Shown here piece after piece: positions 31,916-43,726 of a stretch of 64,000 nucleotides of DNA. The stretch covers positions 9,219,501 through 9,283,500 of the forward strand of contig NC_016458.1 of the NCBI RefSeq assembly GCF_000226115.1, written 5' to 3'. The translations under genes and the position numbers were made by a program. The stretch's first letter is position 1. Each line of letters opens with the position of its first letter. This DNA comes from Thermothielavioides terrestris NRRL 8126. Its lineage: Eukaryota > Ascomycota > Sordariomycetes > Sordariales > Chaetomiaceae. The notes beneath the pieces were generated by a model that was not told the origin of the DNA, ran no database searches, and saw only the letters and a program-made list of their open reading frames with translations.

Positions 31916-33475
31916 TCACTCCTCCAACACCTCCACCTCCTCCACCGGCACCTGCACCATCTTCTGATCCCTCTGCACATAGTTGGGACCAGCCGTGCCA
32001 AACGAGACGGCCAACTTGCCGGGCAGCTGCCACACGCCGTCGCCGTCGACGGATCCTTGCAGGTCGGGCTGATCCTGGCCCTGGGCCTGGGCCTGGCTCG
32101 AGCTCTGCGCCGCCACCGGGTGCTGAGGCTGGAGGTGGGGCGGAAGCAGATGCTGGAACGGAAACTGCTGCAGCGGCGGCCCGCCGCTGCCCTCGACGAC
32201 GTCGTCGGATCCGCCAAAGCACTCGAGCACCTTGCGCCGGTCGATCCGGCCGGACGCCGTCACGTCCAGGTCGCGCAGCTTGGGCGCGGCGCGGCGCACG
32301 CCCCGGAGCAGCGCGTGCCACAGCTCCATGCCGAACAGGTCCACGTGGCAGATGATGTCGGGGCAGCTGCTGGAGGCCGGGAGCGGGCCGGTGCCGAGGT
32401 TGCCGTTGCCGTTGTTGTTGCTGTTGTGGTTTCCGTTGGCGGCAGCAGCAGCCGAGGTGGAAGCCTGGTTGGCGGCGGCAAAGGGGGACGTGACATCGCC
32501 GTCGTCGTCGTTGCTATCGGCGGTGACGGGCGGGATCGGATCGTCGTGGACGATCTTGGTCAGGTACAGGTGGTCGTTGTTGTTGGTGAAGCTCAGCTCC
32601 AGGCAGCGCAGGTGGGCCAGGTCCAGGTGCTGGTTGACGAAGAACTGGTGCGCGTCGAGCGACGAGGTGAACACCAGGGTGACGTTTTCGAGAAAAGACT
32701 GCATCGTCTCCACATACCTGCGCCAGGAGGAAGAGTCAGCTGCTGGATACCGAGGAATGCGATTCGTAAAAGGACAAGAGAAAAGAGAGATGAGAGTTGA
32801 GAGATAACAGATGAGAGATGAGAGAAGAGAAACGTACATCCGCTTGCAGGTCAGGAACAGCGGCAGAAAGGGCGCCTTCTTCGCCGGACGGCCCTTACCC
32901 GCCCGCGGATCCCAGCGCTTCTGCACGGCGTACTGGCACTTCCAGTGGCGGCCCCAGTTGAGACGCATGATCCAAGCTTCCCAGAACCAGCGCGGCGGCA
33001 TGGTGGAAGGGCCCTGTTGGGGCGTGGCAAAGGGCCACGGGGCCGTCGCGAAGGTGTCCTCTTCGATGGGCTCGCCCGGGTGCACCCTGCAGCGGGTGTG
33101 GGTGAGGCTGCTGGCGGCCGAGCGGTCCCTGTAGATATGAAGGCGCAAGTCCGTGCCCGGGGCCGAGGGCGACATGCGACGTGGCTTGAGGTAGGTTTTC
33201 CAGACCTCGCGGTAGATGAGCCGGCGGAGTTCGAGCGGCAGTCTGCCGAAGAAGAAAGAGAGGGACTGGGAGTCTACGTTCGCCAGGAGCTCAGCCGTGG
33301 GAATGGTAGCGATTTGCTTGCCCTTGTCGATCTTGTTGTGGTTGTCGACCGGAGTCTGGTGAACAATGACGACGGTCTCGCCGCCGGCACGCTCAGTGAG
33401 TCGCACCTTCGGCTTTGCGGTCTTCCTCCGGCGAAACACGGCACGCAGCCGGCGGAGAAGACGGCCGATCGCCAT
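31916..33475 (-). CDS. DUF7730-like (F-box-adjacent) fungal protein
   Basis: Two exons, 33475-32838 and 32717-31916, 479 aa when spliced. The 120-nt intron (GTACGT donor, GCGCAG acceptor) contains no in-frame stop, so the unspliced frame stays open at 519 aa. Splicing restores LFLTCKRMYVETMQSFLENVTLVF, a continuous block typical of this family. FFGRLPLELRRLIYREVW (about residues 74-91) is the family's F-box-like opening. The N-terminus is strongly basic (GRLLRRLRAVFRRRK). The second half has a Gly/Asn low-complexity insert (NNNGNGNLG) and a Gln/Pro-rich stretch. Function of the family is unknown. Its 3' flank starts directly with the hairpin array. Confidence 0.75.
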   Translation of the reverse strand: MAIGRLLRRLRAVFRRRKTAKPKVRLTERAGGETVVIVHQTPVDNHNKIDKGKQIATIPTAELLANVDSQSLSFFFGRLPLELRRLIYREVWKTYLKPRRMSPSAPGTDLRLHIYRDRSAASSLTHTRCRVHPGEPIEEDTFATAPWPFATPQQGPSTMPPRWFWEAWIMRLNWGRHWKCQYAVQKRWDPRAGKGRPAKKAPFLPLFLTCKRMYVSLLSSLICYLSTLISLFSCPFTNRIPRYPAADSSSWRRYVETMQSFLENVTLVFTSSLDAHQFFVNQHLDLAHLRCLELSFTNNNDHLYLTKIVHDDPIPPVTADSNDDDGDVTSPFAAANQASTSAAAAANGNHNSNNNGNGNLGTGPLPASSSCPDIICHVDLFGMELWHALLRGVRRAAPKLRDLDVTASGRIDRRKVLECFGGSDDVVEGSGGPPLQQFPFQHLLPPHLQPQHPVAAQSSSQAQAQGQDQPDLQGSVDGDGVWQLPGKLAVSFGTAGPNYVQRDQKMVQVPVEEVEVLEE

Positions 33476-36400
33476 GATTTCTGTTGTCTCTGTCAGGTTG
33501 CCCTAGCGCGTCACAGCGTTCCAGTGGATGAAAGAGAGGGAGAAAGGTCGGGTGAAGCGGGTGAAGCGGTTGAAGAAGGCTGGGCGAGGTTTGGCCAGAA
33601 AGCAAAAGCGAGCGGAAGTGAGCGGAAGTGAGTGGAAGTGAGCGGCTGTGAGCAAGCCCTTTGATTCTCTTTTTCAGTCCTCCTGCTAGGCAGGCAGAAA
33701 AAATCATGTAAAGAGCGGCTGGGATGGGTGCACTGAGGTGCGGCTTATTGTGGCTGTTTCAGATCCCAGGGGGCGGCGGCCAATCACGCGGAGTCCGCCG
33801 AGCTTTGGGTAGGACGGGCACCAGCGATCGGTTTATTGCTGGAGTCAGCCCTGCCGATGCAGGTCAGCCTCGGCTCACGATGGTGCAGTTCAGCGGTTGT
33901 GAACAACATAAGGCTTGGTCCGGCTTGACGCGGCCCTGGGAGGGAGCCGACATGGGTGGACGGCCGGAGGCATGTAAGTGGCCTATCACTAACACGAACA
34001 CCCCCTGGCACTCCATTCTGCATTGGTCATGCAGATCCAGATCCACTAAACTCTAACTTGAAGGAGAGAAGCTGAGAAGAGAGGACCGATCCCGCAAGCC
34101 ATCCGCCTGTCCCGTCAAGCCCGCCCAGTCCAAGAGGTCGCCTACAAAGTTCGAGCGAGGGCGACGGCAGCAACATAGCCGTACGCCGTTGCCGGCGTGG
34201 CAGTATCCACCAGCTAACCCTCGACGCCTGTGATACTCGGTTCGTGCTTGTGGGGCTAGAGGCTCGGAAGTCGCTTTGAGTTTTGATTTCGAAAAACAAC
34301 AGCCAAGGGCACTTGGGCTTTGTCCCTCAATTTCAAGCAAAGAGACACCGGGGAGAACTGCAGGTGGGGTCAGACCGACAGTCAGCCAGCAGTACTCCAA
34401 GGACAACCGACGGGGTGCGGTGGTGATGTGGAGAGGATGGTGGCCGCTTGCCCAGCTCGCAACGGTGCGACGGCGGCGGTCAAATATACCGGGTGATGTG
34501 GAATCTCAGCCTGGCTGTTACGAGCAGAAACGTGAAGGTGCGTACTGGCGAGCTTGAAGCTGACCGCGTCTGGAGCGCTGGAGTACAGGGCTCCCTTTTC
34601 CGTTTCGGTCTGGAAGAAGCGCAGGACAGCGTTCTCGGTCGCCGTGTCAGCGCTGCCGACATGCCACGGCCAGTTTACCTGCCCGGAGGTCAATCGAGAG
34701 GCCCAAGGATGACGGGGATGGCTGGAGGGGCGCCGCCCTGCTCCTCCGCGACAAAAGCAATGAGTGTCGGACCGCATTGGCAGACCTGGTCGTGGAATTT
34801 GCCCCGGGCGGCCTGCGGCATGACGCTGGAGTATGCGCAGAGATCCATCTTGGGTCGCTCCAAGGGAGCCGATCTTGTCCGCCTGGTTAAGGAAGTGCTG
34901 GTCGTGGAGGGTCGCATTCAGATATACATTTGGACCTGAGGAGGGGGGCTGGCAAGATCCAGAGAACGACATAATGGGAGGTGCAACCTTATGACAACTG
35001 GCAAGATGATCTCGCTACCTGGCCCCGGCCGTTGGCCGTTTCCCCAGCCAGGTCAAGCCTGCGGAACCCAAGTGTCTCCTGGCCCAAGATATCCTGCTCT
35101 CGATCCACATACTGGAATATAACTCCTTCGTGGCGTCCTGCTGTCTTCGACGCCTGCTCGGAGCAGTGGAACTATGCCAGTTTGCGTGAGGTGAGTAGCC
35201 CGCTCTGGGTGAGGCGAAGTTGATGCGATCGTGCCTTGTAACTGAGCCGTTTGAAGACCAGGGCGCTCGGAGCATTACTCTAGGTTCATTGACTCACGTC
35301 TCGATCAATATTTACATGTCCCGGTTCAGTGGAAGCATCATGAGCGGGCTCGGGCTCGGCGGGCTTTCTCGACGGCACGCTGCATCGCCGGTGTGACTTT
35401 CTGCGTTGCTCCCTCGGGCTTGGGAAAGGAATACGAAGGACAAGACACACAAGACACCGGCTCCCCACAATAAGAATAAGACCGCCGGCGGCAAGCGAGA
35501 GATACCGAGATATTGCATGCCCTCGTCCCTTTGGCCATGGTGCGGGCACTCGACGCCGAGCATTCAACTGCAGCTCCAACGCTATCCAGCACGGGAACCA
35601 ACAGGCGACTTCACATTCTGGCTATGTCCTGGGCAGTTATCAACGTCTCGATCGACGGGTGTGTCTCTAGACGCCCGCCCTTCCGGGCGTGCTGATACGG
35701 GGGAACGAGGACCAGCGGGGCTGCGGCTGGACAAGACAGCGCTTCGGTGCGTCCAGCGCCAAAACCAGCGCACGTTCGAAGGACTGCGATCAAGCAAAGG
35801 AGTAGTTCCACTGTCCCGGCATCGTCATCAACACATGCGAGGGAGGCATGCACGATCCAACACCCATAGTGCCATACCAATGACCCATCGGCAGCGACAC
35901 AGCCAGCGACGAGCCAGCACGATGCCCAACAGTGCCAGTGTTTCCAATCGCCCGGCACCGGCACAGTCAGCAGAAGATCCCAGCGGCAGTCAGCAGAAGA
36001 TCCCAGCAAATACCGCGGTGGTTCGGCGCGAGGGGAGCAAGGCGGTCGTTGACCATCGGCCATCCGAGACACCGAGGAATTGCTAGAGGCTTAAGAGGCG
36101 CTGAGCGATGTGTGGGGGCTTGCCCCTGCCGCGACGGGGACTAGATCGTGTCAGAACATAACGGCGCTGAGCTAAGTCCCAATAACAACAAATGGGGCAA
36201 CCAAAGTTTTTAGCTCAGCGGTTCCAACAGATCGCCGACGAAGTCAGCATCGATTATACAAACGAGCCAGTGTCGGTGTCAGCGTCGGTGTCCTTGTGCG
36301 GAAGATAAGTTGGCTTGAAGTGGAAATAGCTCTCCCAGTGGTGAAGAGAGCCCGCGTGGTCCCGTATCGAACATGGCTGGGTCGAGCCGCGAATACGGGC

Positions 36401-37121
36401 AATTCATGCGAATAGGGGCTACGACAGGCATATCAGCGCAGGAACGATGGGGGAAGCTGGGCAACGAGAGACCGCGAGCCCGTCTTGTTACTCCATAGAT
36501 TCGGGCGTTGTGACCAAGACAAGCCCTTGCAGGCAAACAACAACCACATAGGAGGGGCCGGACCTAGCACGGCAGGCCAGCGCCAGCCAACCGAGACATA
36601 CCTAGCCACCAGCCAAACACACAAGTCTGTATTCCATACCGGAGCAAAGTCTCCCAACAGGCCGGAACGCAATGCTCATGATATTGCTGCCCTACGCCCC
36701 AGCAGGGGCGAGGTAGATACACAGCCTCGGCACGGCACGAGGAAGATACCTAGGTATCTGAATAAAACAGCCCAAAATGCAAACCGCCCCCTAGCTACTC
36801 CCAAAATCAGAACCTAACTCCAGTCACAAATGCACCCCGCTGGACCATGAGAATGGGGGCAGCGCAAGGCCATGCCCAGCTGATACCAAGAGAAAAAGAA
36901 GAAACAAAAACCCAGGCATGAATCAAGCCATGCGGCTCATAGCTCATTGCCACCCTTCGAACACACATCGCGCCAGGGAAGACAAGCAGCCGCAATCCCA
37001 GACCCCTTCCAGCTTGTCAGACCCCTTTTAGCGCAGTACAGCCCTTCCAATCCCTACCCGCCCACCACCACCACCACCCGATCCAATCCAATCCCACTCC
37101 TTCACGCAGCACGCAGAGCGC
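33476..37121. other. Long intergenic region, no supported gene
   Basis: About 3.6 kb. Tandem AGTG(A/G)GCGGA-type short repeats lie at about 33605-33650 just upstream of the DUF7730-like gene. Frames near 34390-34970 look faintly coding on the minus strand but match nothing I know. No RNA gene or transposon ends recognised. Confidence 0.45.
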
Positions 37122-39200
37122 TCAAACACCAACCACGCCGGCGCCCACGTCCGTACCGGGACCCGGCCCAGGACCTCCGCCCGCGCCAGCACCCGCGTCC
37201 GCGTCCGCGCCCTCCCGGCGCGCCCTGGGTACCCGCACGGGAATGCAGATCTCGCCGTCGGAATCCGAGTCTTCGTCGACGGCGGCGGCCGCGCGCTCGA
37301 GCATGGCGTCGATGTCGGCGTCGGCCAGCGGTCGGCGCGGCTTCGACGCGACCGTCAGCCCCGCCGACACGGGCAGCTGTTTCATCGGTCTCGGCGGGAG
37401 CTGCGAGGTCTGAGGCGAGGAAGCGGTGGGGTGGATGTGCTGCTGTTGCTGCTGTTGCTGGTGGCGCTGGTGAGTGTGGTTGGGGTGAGACTCGGCGCCG
37501 CCGCCGCCGCCGCCGTTGGCGGCGGTTCTGCTGCGGCGGGGCGTGCCGCGCGAGACGACGGACATGGGGGAGCCGAAGGGGGACGGGTCGTCGATGTCCA
37601 TTGCGGAGGGGGACTTCTCAAAGCCGACCCGCTTGGTTGGCTGCGAGTGCGTGTGGGAGTGAGAGTGAGCGCGGGCGTGGTGCGGGGGGCGACCGGACGG
37701 GAGGCTCTTCCGCGGTTGGGAGGACGGCAGGGCGGTGCGCTGTTGCGGGGCTGCCGGTGCGTGGTTTGAGGGCAGCGGCTGCGAGGAGGAGCTGGGGAAG
37801 GCATGCTTGAGGTTGGCCGAGTTGCCTGGGCTGCTCATGAAGAGGAGCGACTCGATGGCGTCTTGCTCGCGGACGTTGGTGTGCGGCGACACCAGCATCG
37901 CATCAGCCAGGGCACTTCGGTGGTGCCGGTCGGGCGCAAGATATGGGCTTGTGTGCAACCCTGCGCGTGGGGAGGCGTGCTGGGAGCTGGAGAGGAAGGA
38001 CGGGACTTGGCGGGGGTTGGGCTCGCGGCGCGGATTCCCTGCATGTTGAGACGGCTGGATCGAGACGGGCGGGGCGAGGCTCTTGACCGGAGACGCGGAA
38101 CTCCCCCGTGACGTCGACTGTGGAGAGTCTCTCCATTGTGAATCTCCGGGGCGGCCTGAATAGTGGTGTTGTGGAACCGTGGCTGGCGTCGTGTTGTTGC
38201 TACCCTGATGGGAGGCGGTCGAGAGCTGAGGGCTTGCCGAAGACCCGTTCCTGAGGTGGATGGTGGAGGCGGTGGATGCGGGAGAGGCGGCTTGGGAGGC
38301 CAGCGCCTCTACCTGGTCAATGGAATGCGACTGCCAGCCGTGGTTCACCTTGACCATGGCGTACGACAAGCGGGTTTTTAGTTCAGCGGACAGCTAGTTA
38401 CGGGTCAGTACGCGATTCAACGGCCTTGCAGTAGACGAGGGCAAAAAAAACCGAGGTACCTCTCCGATGCGGCTGCCGGCGGTAGAGGCCATGCTGACCG
38501 TGCTCGTATTCCGCGAGTGGCCGACCGTCTGGCCCGGCGACACGTACGACTTGTCGCGCGTGTGCTTCACCATGCCGTCGGCCATGCGCTTCCTCGAGGC
38601 ACCGGGCATACCGTCGACGGTGTCTTCGGGTATCCGCTCTTGGGCAGCAGCGATCTGGGAGAGCTGCAACAGCTGAGAGTCCTGACTCGAGCCGTGGACG
38701 CTGCCAGTGCCCGGGCTCAGCCGGCCGCCGCTCGCTGGGGGGGTAAACACGGGGTCGGGACCGTTGGAGTCGGGACCGTTGGAGGACAGGGTGGCCTGCG
38801 AGTTGCTACGCGAAAGAGCGAACTGCAGCGGGTGGCCGTGTTCGGCGGTTGCACGGTGCTCGGACGAGGCCTCTGTTGCTGTTGTTGTGGTTGTTGCTGT
38901 TGTTGTTGCTGTTGTGTAGCGGCCGTCGCCAGACGAGATGCCCCGATCCCGCGGCGGTGGCGGTAGATCGGCGCCTGATGGGGCGGGAGCGAACCGACCT
39001 GCGTGGTCAGCGAAGCGGGATCGGGACTCGAACGCGGTGTCTCTCGACACGGTGCCGGCATGGGACGAGCTTCCAGGGTGCGAGAAGGAATGCGAATGCA
39101 GGGCCGCTCGGGACCCTTTGTCCCCGGCGAACCCGGCGGCGTCGAGTCGATGCGACACCTGCATTTGCATCGCGGGCGACGGCGATTCCCCGTCCGCCAT
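37122..39200 (-). CDS. Whi5/Nrm1-family G1/S transcriptional repressor
   Basis: Two exons, 39200-38460 and 38393-37122, 670 aa, one 66-nt phase-0 intron. The diagnostic block begins at the junction: RIGE-LSAELKTRLSYAMVKVNHGW, then SIDQVEALAS, the Whi5-type motif that binds the SBF/MBF transcription factor. The rest is disordered and rich in Ser-Pro and Thr-Pro sites expected to be CDK targets. A second conserved patch is near the C-terminus (RRPLADADIDAMLERAAAAV, then DEDSDSDGE and a basic tail). Family role: hold G1/S genes off until cyclin-CDK phosphorylation. Gln, Gly, His and Ala runs come from microsatellite-like codons. The start has a suitable context and the preceding 450 bases look like leader. 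Confidence 0.75.
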
Positions 39201-41700
39201 TGCGCGGCCCAAGCGCGGTGCGCGACTGCAAGCAATGGGTGGCACGGAGGAAGCGTGCAAGCAAAACAAAAACACGCAAGCCCTGGTGCGAGGCGACGTG
39301 GTGGCAGCACCGATTGGCCAAGTGCGACTGCGGGTTCGCGACGACGGGGTTTGCGAGATTTGGCGGGATTGGTGTGCGGACTGGGTGCAGCGAAACGACC
39401 TGGATTCGGGAGCCGAAGCCTGTTCCAGTTGGTTTACGCGGTTCGCGTTGTGCCGCCGCGGCTCAGCAGTTTGAGCCAAGCAGCGCACGGACAGCGCCTC
39501 TAGCCAGTGGACCCGATGGGAGGCTAGTGGAGGTGCGTGCCTCCGTCCACTACCTAACTTGGGCAGTGGACAGGGCGACCCGACCCCGGATGGCCGCGAA
39601 TGACCCTCACAGTCCGCCACGCTGGCCACGCCAGACAGATTGGGAACCACTTGTTACGTCCATGAGAGGTCGCCCAGCCACCTGCCAGATTTCTCGATCA
39701 GCACCGCGTCAATTGCGGGTATGACGAACAAAAGTTGCAAAATCAACAGAATGCCCAGCACGTCACAGGATGCAGCTCGTTGAACGCCTGAACGGTTCGC
39801 TTCCGCAGCAGGCCGAAACAAGTATCCGTCGCTGTGTTGCAAGCACGCGGCCTGGCCGCATGCAGTCGACAGCTCCCAATCGCTCGGCTTTCTGCCGCCA
39901 TCTGCAACACTCTCTGGCCAACCGTCGTTGGCCCACCGCTGCGATGGCGACTTTGTGGAACGAGTCGAGAAAAGCCCGCAAAGCACGCAGCGCGCGGACG
40001 CGAAGTCACGTGTCCTAGCTGGTTGGCACGCGTCATTCAAGTTTCGAGTTCGACAGATCTCGATCTGAGCACAGATATTTAGTTGGCACCTAACTAACTG
40101 ACTGCGAGTCAGTCAGTGATGACCGTTGGCCTGTGATTTGAGGCACTTACTCAGTCTCAATTATTTTGTGCCCGCGCTCAGTGACTCCTTGGCGACAAGC
40201 GGCAGGTGATGCACATCCAACCAGCATCAATATCAACATCAGCATGAGTCGATCGCCAGCGGAGAGGCTTTCAAAAGGGGGGTTCAATTCCTCTGAATTG
40301 TTTATCCTCCTCCCAGGTTTGCCCCCTTTTCTTGTTACTGTAACTTGTCTTGTCCGGTCTATTTTGAAGTTTCCCCGCTCTTTTTCTCCTGTTTTTCTTG
40401 TCCTTTCGTTCTCTGGTTTTTTCTCAACCCAGCAGAGACCACTGGCAACGATGTCGCCAACAGTTCCACCGACAGTTGGAGGTTTGCTCCTGTGGACGGT
40501 ACTTCAAGCGCTTTTCGACTGTCTTCAAATCTCTTTCACCCCCAAGTGTGTCAAGGCGTTTACAGTGCTCCGTTTGAAACAGTCCTCCACCGGTTGCTTC
40601 ATCAATGCACTTCGACCTGAGCAACAGACATTCGGCCTGCCTTGATGCCAGGTCCTCAATCCCGACCTCAATCCCGGCCCCATGGTATGCATCCAACCCG
40701 ACTGCTCTTATTAGGGTGTTGTTGAACGCCCACCCCATACCAGCGGCGAAGGAAGGGTGTCTTCCCTCAGTTCTAATGAGATGTATATCTCTGCTGTTCT
40801 TCTACCTCTCCACCATGATCTTCAACACCATATACCGGTAATCCATCCACAAGACGCTCTGAATACCGGTTTGAAGGCGTCGAGATCAGAGCCATCGGCC
40901 TGAGTCACCCACGACGTCTCACTCGCGACGTCAGCGCTCACATCACGCGAGGGCATGCCCACAAAGCACCCTTGCTGAATATATTTCGCCTAGTGACGGC
41001 TGTTTCCATTGCTTGACACTACGTGCAAGCTGCTACGAAAGCAACCGAGCGGGAATCAAAATGGACGAAGGAGACTGGAAAGAAGACGGCCCGTTTGAGC
41101 AAGGCGAAAGAACACCACCCTTTTTGATTTTTTTTTTCAGACCTTTGACCCTAGCGGGGATATCCGCTTCCGTAATGCTGGGCTGCGAGCACGACATCGG
41201 CAAAGCTGACCATGCCGAACCTTTTTACTGGCGACCTTCCCGAACCGGGTGGGACTGCCGATCCTTGCCGTCGGCCTGCAGCTGGCTCTGGCAGCACTCA
41301 ACCTTAATGACTTGCCATCGCGACTTCGGCAGAGCCAATCACAGGCATTTGTTCGCGAACTGCCTTTGCTCCGTTCTTACGCCAGGGTGCCCAGATGTTG
41401 CTTGGTGGGTTGTGAGTTGAGCGGCAAGCCTCGGGCAGACCGATCACGTTATGCCCCTGGCCTGCGTACGTTCCAGATCTGAATGTTGCTGCAGCTATTT
41501 GCCATCGATGAGACCATGGCGACAGTGCATGGCGTGGGTCACGTTGCACAGGAGCAGAAACCTCGTCGGTGCCATAACCAGTGGACTCATAGTGTAGCAG
41601 CAGTATTAAATGATCAACGTCCGCCCCTGAAAGCGACGTTTTGCAGCCTCCGTGTGACACTGCGTAGTCCCCAGACAGCCCACGACAACAACCCAACGGG
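39201..41700. other. Divergent intergenic region of Whi5-like gene and permease
   Basis: About 2.5 kb. A pyrimidine-rich stretch at 40370-40440 ending in CAACCCAG is followed by a short frame (ATG 40451, 64 aa, MSPTVPPTVGGLLLWTVLQA) that might be a tiny gene or leader ORF; not enough to call. Otherwise nothing recognised. Confidence 0.4.
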
Positions 41701-43484
41701 ATGGCCGTCTTCGACAAGAACGCCGCCGACGGCGGGGCTCCAAAGGAAGTTGGCCATAATATGCAGGACAAAACTGCTGAGCCGGACGACGCCGAGGTTG
41801 GCGACATCAAGGAGGTCAACAAGTACGCGTACGATGACTCGCGCAAGCTGGGCATCACCGGCGCCGTGTTCCTCATCCTCAACAAGATGATCGGCACCGG
41901 CATCTTCTCGACGCCCTCGAGCATCTTCGCAGCGACCGGCTCCGTCGGTGTGAGCCTGATGCTGTGGGTCATCGGTGAGACTCACCCGCCCGCTGTGTGT
42001 TGTGCGCAGTTATGAAGTGAGTTACGGCACATGCTGACGCGACCCCCTCCCGTCCTAGGCGGCTTCCTCACCTTCTGCGGCCTCAGCGTGTGGATCGAGT
42101 TCGGTCTGGCGATCCCCCGCTCGGGCGGCGAGAAGAACTACCTGGAGCACATCTACCGCCGGCCGCGCTACCTCGCCACCTGCGTGCTGGCCGCCCAGAT
42201 GATCCTGCTCGGCTTCTCGTCCGGCAACTCGCTCGCCTTTGGCCGCTACATACTCTACGCCGCCGGCAACGAGCTCGAGGACACCTACAAGGGCCGCGCC
42301 ATCGGCGTCGCCTGCGTCACCTTCGCCGTCGCGCTGCACGCCGTGCTCCCCAAATGGGGCATCCGGCTGATCAACGTCCTCGGCGTTTTCAAGGTCGCCG
42401 TACTCGTCTTCATCGTCTTCTCGGGCTTCGCCGCGCTCGCCGGCCGCCGCCTGGTGCCGGATCCGCACAACTTCGACAACGGGTTCGCCATCGAGAGCGG
42501 CGTCGGCTACGGCGGCGGCGGCGCGTACGAGTACTCCAACGCGCTGCTCAACATCGTCTACAGCTACAAGGGCTGGGAGAACGCCAACTACGTGCTGGGC
42601 GAGATCCGCAACCCGCGCCGCACGCTCGCCATCGCCGCGCCGCTCGCCGTCGGCCTCGTGACGGTGCTCTACGTGCTCGCCAACGTGGCCTACTTCGCCG
42701 CCATCCCCAAGTCCGACCTGGCCACCTCCGACGTCATCGTCGCCGGCCTGTTCTTCAGGAACGTCTTCGGCGACAGCGCCGGCGCCCGCAGCCTGCCGGC
42801 CTTCGTCGCGCTCAGCAACCTGGGCAACGTGCTCGCCGTCAGCTTCGCCCACGCCCGCCTCAACCAGGAGCTGGGCAAGGAGGGGCTGCTGCCCCTCAGC
42901 CGCCTGTGGGGGTCCAACAAGCCCTTCAACACGCCTGCCGCTGCCGTAGGTCAACCCGCCCCTGTCTCTTCCCTCCACCCACAGAAAGCTGCAATCAGCC
43001 GCTAACTCTAACTCAACCCCAGCTCTTCCTCCACTGGCTCGTCACCATCATCGTGCTGCTCGCCCCGCCGCCGGGGCCGGCGTACAACTTCATCGTCAAC
43101 CTGTACACGTACCCGGGCGCGTGGATCAACAGCTTCGTGGCGGCGGGCCTGATCTACCTGCAGTACGGGAACCGCGGGGAGCCGTGGCAGCCCGGCTGGC
43201 GCACCTGGCTGCCCGTCACGGTGATCTTTTTGCTGTGCAACGCCTTCCTGGCCGTCGTGCCCTTCATCCCGCCGTCGAACAGCGACTTCTGGGCCGACGG
43301 CTACCCCTACTACGTGTTCCCCGTCGTCGGCGTCGGCGTGCTGCTCCTCGGCGCCTTCTACTGGACCCTGTGGACCAAGTTCTGGCCCGCCGTCAGGGGG
43401 CATCGCATCGTCGCCGAGCGGGTTGTGGATGAGGACGGGGTTGAGGTCATTCGCTATCGCAAGGTCAAAACGCGCGTTGCTTGA
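41701..43484 (+). CDS. Amino-acid permease, LAT/methionine permease type
   Basis: Three exons, 41701-41974, 42059-42945, 43023-43484, 540 aa; both introns GT-AG with CTGAC/CTAAC branch sites. Residues about 1-47 are a soluble tail. KLGITGAVFLILNKMIGTGIF starts TM1 with the unwound GTGIF-type substrate site. Twelve hydrophobic segments follow (for example LPKWGIRLINVLGVFKVAVL, YSYKGWENANYVLGEIRNP and LVTIIVLLAPPPGPAYNF). The pattern matches fungal high- and low-affinity methionine permeases (Mup1/Mup3) of the APC superfamily: plasma-membrane proton-coupled uptake. The N-terminal tail has Lys residues near acidic patches, as in endocytically regulated permeases. Substrate is inferred from family likeness only. 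Confidence 0.88.
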
Positions 43485-43726
43485 TTAGGTGGTGTCAGGA
43501 TATGTGTCTTGGGCGGGTTGAGGGGGGGCGCGGTCTCCGCTGGGCAGGCGTGGGCAGCGCGGGGTCCCCAGTGTCCTTTCAGGTCTGGTAACTGGACTAC
43601 TCCCTAGGCATAATAAGACTTGACAGTGATCAATCTCATCAACAAAACATCGCGTGCAGCAACACACTCGTTCAAGCAACTCCTCAGCGAACATCACACT
43701 CACTCCTCCCATCCCACATCCCCCCT

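Noticed and set aside
42090..43484. 464-codon frame overlapping the permease
   Set aside because: Out-of-frame shadow for most of its length. Only its last exon-sized part is the real permease exon 3, already included.
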